A stretch of DNA of 64,000 bases. Source: Stigmatella aurantiaca (GTDB lineage Bacteria; Myxococcota; Myxococcia; Myxococcales; Myxococcaceae). Both the position numbers and the translations under genes were made by a program. Numbering within the stretch: position 1 is the stretch's first letter; the number at the start of each line of letters is the position of its first letter. The notes beneath the pieces were generated by a model, which worked only from the letters and a program-made list of their open reading frames with translations, was not told where the DNA came from and did not search any database. Location: positions 1-64,000 of the forward strand of contig NZ_FOAP01000035.1 of assembly GCF_900109545.1 (NCBI RefSeq). The letters run 5' to 3'. Shown one piece after another: positions 7,734-16,331 of this stretch.

Positions 7734-8573
7734 ATGCGCCGCATCCCGATGCTCTCCCCGCTGTTGGCCCTCGCCCTCCCGCTGCCCGCGCTCGCCGCGC
7801 AGCCTCCCGCAGGTTACGCCCAGGCGGCGGACTACCTCGAGAAGGACTCGCGCCCCGAGCGCTACACCCCCCTGAACATCCTGGATGGGCGCGACACCAC
7901 CGTCTGGTGCGCGCCGGCAGGGGGCAAGAGTCCGCTGTCCGTCGGTTTCAAGGGGGTGGCCACCGTGGACGAGGTGCGCCTCTACACGGGCAACGGCTCG
8001 GACCGGCAGGCCTTCAAGGCCTTCGCCCGGGTGAAGAAGCTCACCCTGCAGGGCAAGGAGAGCGCGCGCACCTTCACGGTGGAGGACAAGCGGGGCACCC
8101 AGACGGTGCCCCTGAACCCGGCCATCTCCGGCGCCTGGTTCACCCTGGAGGTGGTGGACACCTTCCCCGGCAACGAGGCGGACGCCCCGGTGTGCCTCAC
8201 GGACATCGTCTTCTACTCGGAGGGCAAGCCGCTCAACGGCACCTTCCTGGCCCCGAAGCTGAAGTACGACGCGCGCACCGCGCCCCTGCTGGGCACCTGG
8301 TACGCCGGGCTGGAGGGCGCGCCCGACCGCTTCCTGTCGTTCTACGTGGATGGCACGTACCAGCTCGTCCACGAGCCCCTGGGGGGCGAGGCGCCCACCA
8401 CGCTCACGGGCACGTATGCGGCCTCGGGCGCCAGGCTGACGCTGGACATCCCCAAGAAGGGGAAGACGGCCCTGACCCTGGAGCCGGGCGAGACGCCGGC
8501 CGATGGACACACGCTCACCCTGCCGGGCGAGCAGTCCGGTCCTTGGAAGGAGCCCTTCCGGACCCGGCCCTAG
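7734..8573 (+). CDS. Secreted protein with NADase-type glycan-binding (discoidin-like) domain
   Basis: The protein has 279 residues with a signal peptide (LLALALPLPALAA). The segment from about residue 30 to 165 (YTPLNILDGRDTTVWCA, VDEVRLYTGNGSDRQAF, FTLEVVDTFPGNEADAPVC, LTDIVFY) has the galactose-binding/F5-8C-like pattern annotated in myxobacteria as an NADase-type glycan-binding domain. A C-terminal domain of about 90 residues (GTWYAGLEGAPDRFLSFYVDGTYQL) looks like a lipocalin-style beta structure. No NADase catalytic part is present. The ATG at 7734 has no strong ribosome site. The frame stays open far upstream, but that DNA is antisense to the lipoprotein gene. Confidence 0.75.
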   Translation: MRRIPMLSPLLALALPLPALAAQPPAGYAQAADYLEKDSRPERYTPLNILDGRDTTVWCAPAGGKSPLSVGFKGVATVDEVRLYTGNGSDRQAFKAFARVKKLTLQGKESARTFTVEDKRGTQTVPLNPAISGAWFTLEVVDTFPGNEADAPVCLTDIVFYSEGKPLNGTFLAPKLKYDARTAPLLGTWYAGLEGAPDRFLSFYVDGTYQLVHEPLGGEAPTTLTGTYAASGARLTLDIPKKGKTALTLEPGETPADGHTLTLPGEQSGPWKEPFRTRP

Positions 8574-8616
8574 GAAGGGCGGCCGGGCAGGGGGGCAGAG
8601 GCTGTGGCCGGGCGGC

Positions 8617-9003
8617 CTAGACGGCGGTCTTCTTCTTCGCGCTGAAGGCGCGGAAGAAGGCGATGATTTCCGAGACAGCGACCTTGGCGTCGGTCGCGTC
8701 CGCGAACTCCGACTCCAGGAAGATGCCACCGCAGGACTCGCAGGTGTCGTACTGGAGCGGGTGGTGCCGGTCTCCACCGGTCACTCGCACCAGGTCCACC
8801 TGGCACTCGGGGCACTGGCCCGTGAGCGCGTCCGCGTCCAGCTTACCGCCCTGGCTCTCCAGCCCGGGGAGGTTGTTGTGGAGCAGGACCCGGTTGAGGT
8901 CCGCGACGTCGATCCACAGGCCGCCGCAATCTCCACACTTCCGCAACGTCAAGTCATCCCCTTCGAGATCGGACATCTCGACGTTGCAACCGGGGCAAAT
9001 CAT
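8617..9003 (-). CDS. TFIIB-type zinc-ribbon protein
   Basis: This 128-residue cytoplasmic protein has two zinc-ribbon knuckle sets. The first is CPGC with CGDCGG near the N-terminus; the second is CPEC with CESCGG around residues 65-95. The pattern CxxC-x(~18)-CxxCGGxWxD matches the zf-TFIIB group of small bacterial proteins, whose function is not established. The C-terminus ends in a lysine-rich helix. It is convergent with the preceding gene, and its ATG is preceded by AGGAGAG at a long spacing. Confidence 0.85.
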   Translation of the reverse strand: MICPGCNVEMSDLEGDDLTLRKCGDCGGLWIDVADLNRVLLHNNLPGLESQGGKLDADALTGQCPECQVDLVRVTGGDRHHPLQYDTCESCGGIFLESEFADATDAKVAVSEIIAFFRAFSAKKKTAV

Positions 9004-9115
9004 GGGACGGGTTACTCTCCTGAAACGGGAGCGTGCTCCCTGGTGAGAACCCGATGATAGGGCGCCCGAATTTTGGGATGCAACCGTTGCGGACCATTCT
9101 GTTGCAAACGAGCCG

Positions 9116-10381
9116 TCAGGCCTTCATGCGCTGGATGTCGGCCCCCAGCCCCCGGAGCTTGAGTTCCAGCCGCTCGTAGCCCCGGTCCAGGTGGTAGACG
9201 CGCTGGACGTCCGTGCGCCCCTCGGCTCGGAGGCCCGCCAGGATGAGGGAGGCGCTGGCCCTCAGGTCCGTGGCCATGACGGGGGCTCCGGAGAGCTTCC
9301 GCACCCCCTTCACCACGGCGGTAGGGCCCTGGATGGTGATGTCCGCCCCCATCCGGTGCAGCTCCGCCACGTGCATGAAGCGGTTCTCGAAGATGTGCTC
9401 GGAGATGACCGAGGTGCCCTGGGCCACGCTCAGGAGCACCATGAGCTGCGCCTGCATGTCCGTGGGGAAGCCGGGGTGTTCGGTGGTCGTCACATCCACC
9501 GGGCGGAGGGTCTCCGGGGCCTTGCAGCGCACCCCGCCGTTCTCGGTGGTGACGGTGCACCCGGCCTCGCGCAGCTTGAGCACCACCGCCTCCATGTGCT
9601 CGGGCACCGCGTGCTTCACCAGCACGTCGCCGCCGCTGATGGCCGCCGCCACCAGCAGGGTGCCCGCCTCGATGCGGTCCGGCAGGATGGCGTGCTCCAC
9701 CGGGTTCAGGCGGTCCACCCCGTCGATGGTGATGACGGAGGTGCCCGCGCCCTCGATGCGCGCACCCATCTTGACGAGCACCCGGGCCAGCTCCTCCACC
9801 TCGGGCTCGCGCGCGCAGTTCTCCAGCACCGTGCGCCCCTTGGCCAGCACCGCGGCCATCATCACGTTCTCCGTGCCGGTGACGGTGATGAGATCGAAGT
9901 TGACCGTGGCCCCGTGCAGCCGCTCGGCCCGGGCCTCCACGTAGCCCTCGGTGAGGGTGATGTCCGCCCCCAGCGCCTTGAGCCCCTTGAGGTGCTGGTC
10001 GATGGGGCGGGCGCCAATGGCGCAGCCGCCCGGCATGGACACGCGCGCCCGGCCGTAGCGGGCCACCAGCGGGCCCAGCACCAGCACCGAGGCGCGCATC
10101 GTCTTGACCAAATCGTACGGGGCCTCGGGGGTGATGCCCGAGCCCACCGTGATTTCGCAGACGTCCTTCCGGGACTCCGTGAGCCGCTCGGCGCCGCAGC
10201 CCATGGTCCGCAGCACCTTGAGCATGGTGGCCACGTCCACCAGGTCCGGCACGTTGCGGTAGGTGCTCTGTCCATCGGCCAGCAGCGAGGAGGCGAGGAT
10301 GGGGAGCGCGGCGTTCTTCGCCCCCGAGGCCTGCACTTCCCCATGCAGCGCACGGCCGCCCTTCACGACGATCTTGTCCAT
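9116..10381 (-). CDS. murA: UDP-N-acetylglucosamine 1-carboxyvinyltransferase
   Basis: MurA transfers enolpyruvate from PEP to UDP-GlcNAc, the first committed step of peptidoglycan synthesis, in the cytoplasm. The 421-residue length fits the family. The N-terminal [16 protein letters not shown] carries the active-site Lys-Asn pair (about residues 22-23). The catalytic cysteine is in [15 protein letters not shown] (about Cys120), so the enzyme is predicted to be fosfomycin-sensitive. The ATG at 10381 is used; an in-frame extension to 10429 would run into prmC. It is the last gene of a prfA-prmC-murA operon, 10 bp after prmC. Confidence 0.97.
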   Translation of the reverse strand: MDKIVVKGGRALHGEVQASGAKNAALPILASSLLADGQSTYRNVPDLVDVATMLKVLRTMGCGAERLTESRKDVCEITVGSGITPEAPYDLVKTMRASVLVLGPLVARYGRARVSMPGGCAIGARPIDQHLKGLKALGADITLTEGYVEARAERLHGATVNFDLITVTGTENVMMAAVLAKGRTVLENCAREPEVEELARVLVKMGARIEGAGTSVITIDGVDRLNPVEHAILPDRIEAGTLLVAAAISGGDVLVKHAVPEHMEAVVLKLREAGCTVTTENGGVRCKAPETLRPVDVTTTEHPGFPTDMQAQLMVLLSVAQGTSVISEHIFENRFMHVAELHRMGADITIQGPTAVVKGVRKLSGAPVMATDLRASASLILAGLRAEGRTDVQRVYHLDRGYERLELKLRGLGADIQRMKA

Positions 10382-10391
10382 CAGTCCCGTG

Positions 10392-11269
10392 TCACCCCCG
10401 CGGCCCGGTGGCCACGGGGTGTGTCCCAAAAGCGAGGCGGTCCCGCCGCTCCAGGTCCTTCTCCACGCGCGCGTTCTCGTAGCCCGCGGCCTGGAGCAGC
10501 TCCTTCACGGCGGCCCCCTGGGTTTCCCCAATCTCCATTGCAAGCAGTCCGCCAGGCTCCAGGTGCCGGCGGGCCCCCTGGATGACGCGGCGAATCAAGT
10601 CCAGCCCGTCCCGGCCCCCGTCCAGCGCCAGGGGGGGCTCGCGGCGCACCTCCGCCGACAGGCCCGGAATCTCCCCCGAGGCGATGTAGGGCGGGTTGGA
10701 GACCACCAGGGCGAAGCGGGCGTCCGGGGGCAGCGGGGCGAAGAGGTCCCCCTGGAGGAGGGTGAGGCGGCCGGCCACCCCCAGGGCCTCGGCGTTCTCC
10801 CGGGCCAGGGCGCACGCGCCGGGGGACAGGTCCGTGGCCGTCACCGAGGCCTGGGGGCGCTCGGCGGCCAGGCTGATGGCGATGCAGCCGGAGCCCGTGC
10901 ACACATCCAGGGCACGGCTGGGCGCGTCCTTGGGCAGGGCGTGCAGGGCCGCCTCCACGAGCAGCTCCGTCTCGGGGCGGGGGATGAGCACGCGCGCATC
11001 CACCTTGAAGGGGCGGTTGTAGAACTCCTTGGTGCCCGTGAGGTACTGGGTGGGCTCGCCCGCCATGCGCCGCTCGATGAGGGCGCGGTAGGCGGCCAGC
11101 TCCTCCTTGGAGAGCGGCCGGTCCAGGTCCACGTACAGGCGCACCCGGCCCATGTTCAGCAGGTGCGACAGGAGCACCTCCGCGGTGAGCCGGGGCGAGT
11201 CCACCTGGCGCTTCTCGAAGTGCTGCGCCGTCCAGGTCAGGACCTTGCGGATGGTCCAGGTCTCGCTGC

Positions 11270-11273
<4 letters not shown>
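10392..11273 (-). CDS. prmC: Peptide chain release factor N5-glutamine methyltransferase
   Basis: PrmC (HemK) methylates the glutamine of the GGQ motif of RF1 and RF2 using S-adenosylmethionine. The protein has 293 residues. It has an N-terminal helical domain, then RPETELLVE, the SAM-binding [16 protein letters not shown], and the catalytic [10 protein letters not shown]. Its ATG overlaps the TGA of prfA by four bases (ATGA), which suggests translational coupling of the enzyme to its substrate's gene. Confidence 0.96.
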
Positions 11274-12364
<1,091 letters not shown>

Positions 12365-12518
12365 CGTCGTTCCCGGGGGTATTGCCCCGTTGGCAGCCCG
12401 CTGGCAAGGGTGGGCGTCGTCAAGAAAGAAATTCCTTGGAAGCGTGCCCAGGAGCGTGAAAGAAGGGCGCCCGCTGCCGCTTCACTGCGGCTCAACATCT
12501 TCACCGGAGTCCTTCCAC

Positions 12519-12644
12519 ATGCCCGCCCAAAAGGGAAATCGCTCGAAGAAGAAGCTGTCCAACCGCGCCAAGGTCCGGAAGGGCGCCCTCAAGCGCCGCC
12601 GCACGCGCGCCAAGCGCGGCCAGAGCAACAAGGCCAAGCACTAG
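12519..12644 (+). CDS. 41-residue extremely basic protein, possible ribosome- or RNA-associated factor
   Basis: The predicted protein starts MPAQKGNRSKKKLSNRAK and ends QSNKAKH. Lys plus Arg make up 18 of 41 residues, with no acidic residue and no aromatic residue. The ATG at 12519 has GGAG nine bases upstream. The composition (GNRSKKKLSNRAKVRKG, KRRRTRAKRG) is that of a ribosomal-protein tail or nucleoid/RNA-binding peptide. It starts 154 bp from prfA on the opposite strand. The frame stays open upstream of the ATG, so only the composition, ribosome site and context support it. I do not recognise a named family. Confidence 0.7.
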   Translation: MPAQKGNRSKKKLSNRAKVRKGALKRRRTRAKRGQSNKAKH

Positions 12645-12681
12645 GCGCTTCGCCTGAGAAGGGCCCGCCGCTCCCCTGTTC

Positions 12682-13860
12682 TCAGGGGGGCGGGGCTGCC
12701 GGGCGCCACGGCTCCAACTCGGGCAGCATCCGAGGGAGTTTCTCGGAGCTGGTGGCCAGCAGCCGCAGCACCGATTCCGCCTCCGGCCCGGTGACGAGGA
12801 CCGGCTGGATGGGCACCTCGGGATAGCGGTCCGTGCGCAGCGGGAAGATCTCGCTCGACACGTAGCCCGCCGGGGTGAAGCGGGCCTGGAAGAGCGCGCT
12901 GCGCTTCTCGCGCGGGTTCCAGTTGCCCCCGAAGACGAAGTTCCCCAGCGAGTAGACCACCGGCGCGCCCTGGTACAGCTCCATCCCCTGGAGCACGTGC
13001 GGGTGGCTGCCGAGCACCCCCGAGGCCCCCGCCTCAATCGCCACCCGCGCCAGCTGGAGCTGGTAGGGCTCGGGCTCGAAGGTGCCCTCGCGCCCCCAGT
13101 GGAAGTAGGGCAGCACCACGTCCGCCTGAGCCTTCGCGGCGAGGATGTCCTCGCGCAGCATTTGCTCCATGACGGTGATGTCCGAGAAGTGGCCCGCCAC
13201 CCCCGGCGTGGTGTCCGTGGCGTACACCTGGGGCGGCTCGATGTTGCGGGTGCCCAGGAAGAAGTAGCCCAGGAAGGCGAAGCGCACGCCGCCCACGGTG
13301 ACGAGGGCTGGGCGCCGCGCCTCGGCCAGGGTACGCCCCGCGCCGAAATAGGGGATGCGCGCGGCGTCCAGCGTGGCCAGCGTGTCGAGCAGCCCCTGGG
13401 GGCCGTAGTCCATCATGTGGTTGTTGGCCAGGCTCACCACGTCCACGCTGCCCGCGAGCAGCGTTTGGACGAGCTCGGGCCGCGCGCGGAAGTTGAAGTT
13501 CTTGGGCAGCTTCTCGCCGCCGTCGGTGAAGGGGCACTCCAGGTTGACGAGGAAGAGGTCCGCCGCCTCGGCCACCGCCTTCACCCCCTGGAAGCCGTGG
13601 GCGAACATCTCCTCGCGCGAGCGGCCCTTGGCCACCTGCTCGTCGAAGTACGTCTGGTAGTGGTGGCCAATCGTCACGTCTCCGCCCACCAGCAGGCTCA
13701 CCGGGCGGGCAGGGGGCGGCGGCGCGGCGGGCGGGGGCGGCGGTGTTGGCAGGGTGACAGCCGGCGCGGCGGGCGGGACCGGAGGGGGCTCAGGGGGCGG
13801 CGGGGCCCGGTGGGCACAGGCGGAGGAGAGCAGGAGCAGGAGGAGAATGGCGCGGTGCAT
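12682..13860 (-). CDS. CapA-family (PGA_cap) metallophosphoesterase-fold lipoprotein
   Basis: The protein has 392 residues. The N-terminal LLLLLLSSAC is a lipoprotein signal. It is followed by about 35 residues of almost pure Pro/Ala linker, then a CapA domain. Motifs seen are LLVGGDVTIGHH, LVNLECPFTD, VVSLANNHMMDYG, VVLPYFHWGREGTFEPEP, GVLGSHPHVLQGME and YSLGNFVFGG. These match the PGA_cap/CapA fold related to calcineurin-like phosphoesterases. CapA of Bacillus takes part in poly-gamma-glutamate export. No capB or capC is nearby here, so the substrate is unknown. The ATG at 13860 lacks a clear ribosome site. Confidence 0.9.
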   Translation of the reverse strand: MHRAILLLLLLSSACAHRAPPPPEPPPVPPAAPAVTLPTPPPPPAAPPPPARPVSLLVGGDVTIGHHYQTYFDEQVAKGRSREEMFAHGFQGVKAVAEAADLFLVNLECPFTDGGEKLPKNFNFRARPELVQTLLAGSVDVVSLANNHMMDYGPQGLLDTLATLDAARIPYFGAGRTLAEARRPALVTVGGVRFAFLGYFFLGTRNIEPPQVYATDTTPGVAGHFSDITVMEQMLREDILAAKAQADVVLPYFHWGREGTFEPEPYQLQLARVAIEAGASGVLGSHPHVLQGMELYQGAPVVYSLGNFVFGGNWNPREKRSALFQARFTPAGYVSSEIFPLRTDRYPEVPIQPVLVTGPEAESVLRLLATSSEKLPRMLPELEPWRPAAPPP

Positions 13861-13923
13861 AAAGGGAGGGAAACTCTACCTTGCGCCGGGAAGATGGCGG
13901 CGCGTAGATTGCCGCGCTCTCCA

Positions 13924-14739
13924 ATGGCCCGGGAAAAGGACAACATCGCGCTCTCCGACGAGCACAACTCTCGTGGCATCGAGCTGGCGGACCGTGGGTG
14001 GCTGGACGAGGCCATCAAGGAGTTCAAGAAGGCGATCGAGCTGGATCCGTCCTCGGCCCACGCGCACGACAACCTGGCCACCGTCTACGCCGAGAAGAAG
14101 CTCTTCCGGGAGGCGCTGGGGGAGTACCTCACGGCGCTGAAGCTGGAGCCCGAGAGCGCCACGGCGCACTACAACCTCGCCTGCTTCCTCTCCACGCACG
14201 CCGCCGAGATGGCGGTGGAGGAGTACAAGGAGGCCATCGAGCTGGATCCGGAGTACCCGGACGCGCACCTGAACCTGGGGCTCACCTACGCGGACCAGGG
14301 CCGGGTGGAGGAGGCCATGCGCGAGCTGCAGACGGCCATCGAGTTGGATCCGCAGGACGCCTTCCCCCGGCACGAACTGGCCGCGCTGCAGATGGACGAG
14401 GGCGACTACCGCTCCGCCATCACCCAGCTCAAGGAAGTGGTGCGGCTGGAGCAGGACAACTTCGAGGCCCACCTGGACCTGGGCATCTGCTACGCGCAGA
14501 AGGGCTTCTACGCCGAGGCCGAGCGGGCCTACGAGAAGGCGCGGGGGCTCAACGCGGAGGACCTGCTCCTCAACTACAACCTGGCGGCGCTCTACGCGCT
14601 GTGGGGCCGGCCCAAGGATGCCGTCACCTTCCTGCGCCAGGCGCTCACCGCCGACAAGTCCAAGGTGATGGGCTGGTTGTCGACGGACCCCATGTTCGAC
14701 GCGCTCAAGGGCGACGCCGAGTTCGAAGCGCTATTCTGA
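13924..14739 (+). CDS. TPR-repeat protein
   Basis: This 271-residue soluble protein is built from about seven tetratricopeptide repeats. Each repeat has the A-x-x-x-x-x-x-A-I-x-L-D-P pattern (EAIKEFKKAIELDPSS, MAVEEYKEAIELDPEY, EAMRELQTAIELDPQD). It has no signal peptide or membrane segment, so it is probably a cytoplasmic protein-interaction scaffold. The gene ends four bases before the CNNM-family gene at 14744, so the two are probably co-translated. An in-frame ATG at 13894 is an alternative start; neither has a good ribosome site. Confidence 0.85.
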   Translation: MAREKDNIALSDEHNSRGIELADRGWLDEAIKEFKKAIELDPSSAHAHDNLATVYAEKKLFREALGEYLTALKLEPESATAHYNLACFLSTHAAEMAVEEYKEAIELDPEYPDAHLNLGLTYADQGRVEEAMRELQTAIELDPQDAFPRHELAALQMDEGDYRSAITQLKEVVRLEQDNFEAHLDLGICYAQKGFYAEAERAYEKARGLNAEDLLLNYNLAALYALWGRPKDAVTFLRQALTADKSKVMGWLSTDPMFDALKGDAEFEALF

Positions 14740-14743
14740 CGCG

Positions 14744-16105
14744 ATGGAATGGCTTTTTCTCGGACTGGCGCTCCTGCTCGTCTTCGCCAATGGCTTCTTC
14801 GTAGCGACGGAGTTCGCCATCGTGAAGGTCCGCGCCACGCGCCTGCAGGCGATGGTGGACGAGGGCCGGCCCGGCGCGGGCAACGCGATGAAGATGGTGG
14901 AGAAGCTGGACGCCTTCCTCTCCGCCACGCAGTTCGGCATCACCCTGGCCTCCCTGGGGCTCGGCTGGCTGGGTGAGCCCGCCTTCGCGCACCTCCTGGA
15001 GCCCGTGCTGGTGGGGCTCGTGCCCGAGGGGGCCAGCAGCACGGTGGCCCACAGCGCCGCGGTGGCCATCGCCTTCGCGCTCATCACCTTCCTGCACATC
15101 GTCGTGGGGGAGCTGGCGCCCAAGAGCCTGGCCATCCAGCGCGCCGAGGCCACCACGCTCGCCGTGGCGCTGCCGATGCGCGCCTTCTACTTCCTCTTCT
15201 ACCCGGCCATCTGGCTGCTCAACGGCATTGCCCGGAAGCTGCTGAACGCCTTCGGCATCGAGGCGGCCAGCGAGGCGCACGAGGCGCACAACGAGGACGA
15301 GCTGCGCGTCATCCTCCACAGCTCCGCGGAGGCCGGCTCCATCACCACCTCGCGCGCGGAGCTGCTCGAGCGCGCCCTGGAGATGGCCCAGAAGACGGCC
15401 CGCCAGGTGATGGTGCCCCGCAACCAGGTGAAGTACCTGGACGTGGAGGAGCCCCTGGAGAAGTGCATCGCGGACGCGCGGGCCGCCGGGCACACCTGGC
15501 TGCCGGTGTGCCGGGGCAGCATGGACGAGGTGGAGGGCGTGGTGAACGCCAAGGACCTCTTCTTCCTGCTCTCCAAGGGCGAGCTGCGCGCGCTCTCCCA
15601 GGTTCAGCGCCCCGTGCTCTTCATCCCCGAGAACGTCAGCCTGGAGCAGCTCCTGGCGGAGTTCCGCCGCCGCCGCCGCCAGACGGCGCTGGTGGTGGAC
15701 GAGCACGGGGGCACCTCGGGGCTGGTGAGCATCGCGGACGTGGTGGCCGAGGTGGTGGGCGACGTGGCGGAGCTGGGCCGGCGCATGGACGAGGTGCGCT
15801 CGCTGCCCGGCGGCCGCTTCGAACTGCCCGGCACCGCGCAGCTGGACGACTTGGAAGACCGGCTGGACGTCTCCTTTGATCTCAGCGAGGACGAGCAGGG
15901 CGAGGTGACGACCATCGCCGGCTACCTCATGACGAAGCTGGGGCGCGTGCCCGAGAAGGGCGACACCCTCAAGCTGGACATGTGGCGCATCCAGGTGGAG
16001 GAAGTCGAAGGCCCCCGGGTGGTGCGGGTGACGGTGGAGCCCCAGTCTGCCACCAAGCCCTCCGTGCCGCCGGCGGGTACCCCAGGGTCGCCCCCGGGCG
16101 CCTGA
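14744..16105 (+). CDS. CNNM/CorC (UPF0053, 'hemolysin family') membrane protein
   Basis: The protein has 453 residues. The N-terminal DUF21/CNNM transmembrane domain spans about residues 1-190 and has hydrophobic helices including the N-terminal LFLGLALLLVFANGFFVATE. Two CBS domains follow (MVPRNQVKYLDVEEPLEKC and VDEHGGTSGLVSIADVVAEV regions), then a C-terminal CorC_HlyC domain (ELPGTAQLDDLEDRLDV, TIAGYLMTKLGRVPEKGD). Members act in magnesium or cobalt transport and resistance; haemolysin activity is a historic label. It is coupled to the TPR gene four bases upstream. Confidence 0.92.
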   Translation: MEWLFLGLALLLVFANGFFVATEFAIVKVRATRLQAMVDEGRPGAGNAMKMVEKLDAFLSATQFGITLASLGLGWLGEPAFAHLLEPVLVGLVPEGASSTVAHSAAVAIAFALITFLHIVVGELAPKSLAIQRAEATTLAVALPMRAFYFLFYPAIWLLNGIARKLLNAFGIEAASEAHEAHNEDELRVILHSSAEAGSITTSRAELLERALEMAQKTARQVMVPRNQVKYLDVEEPLEKCIADARAAGHTWLPVCRGSMDEVEGVVNAKDLFFLLSKGELRALSQVQRPVLFIPENVSLEQLLAEFRRRRRQTALVVDEHGGTSGLVSIADVVAEVVGDVAELGRRMDEVRSLPGGRFELPGTAQLDDLEDRLDVSFDLSEDEQGEVTTIAGYLMTKLGRVPEKGDTLKLDMWRIQVEEVEGPRVVRVTVEPQSATKPSVPPAGTPGSPPGA

Positions 16106-16185
16106 GAAGGCATGTCAGACCCGCCGGCTACAACGGCAGGGTTGCAGACCCTTCGGGGCAAGAAGGCAAGCAAGGGAACGTCGGC

Positions 16186-16281
16186 TGACCCCACGTAGGG
16201 TCATGCGTGGCATGGTCACGCTTGATCCACCGCCGGGCGGCTGGTAGTCCTTGCATTCGTTCCGAGGCCGAATTTTCGGCC
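16186..16281. other. Two short inverted repeats in the leader region of smc
   Basis: The 226-bp gap upstream of smc holds TGACCC-CACGTA-GGGTCA (16186-16203) and GGCCGA-ATTT-TCGGCC (16266-16281). Either could be an operator or a leader hairpin. Neither is followed by a T run, so they are not obvious terminators. No clear promoter hexamers were seen. Confidence 0.35.
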
Positions 16282-16331
16282 CCGGAGCGGTTTTACCTCC
16301 TCGCACCGACCGCCGCACGGGAGCCCGCTGG

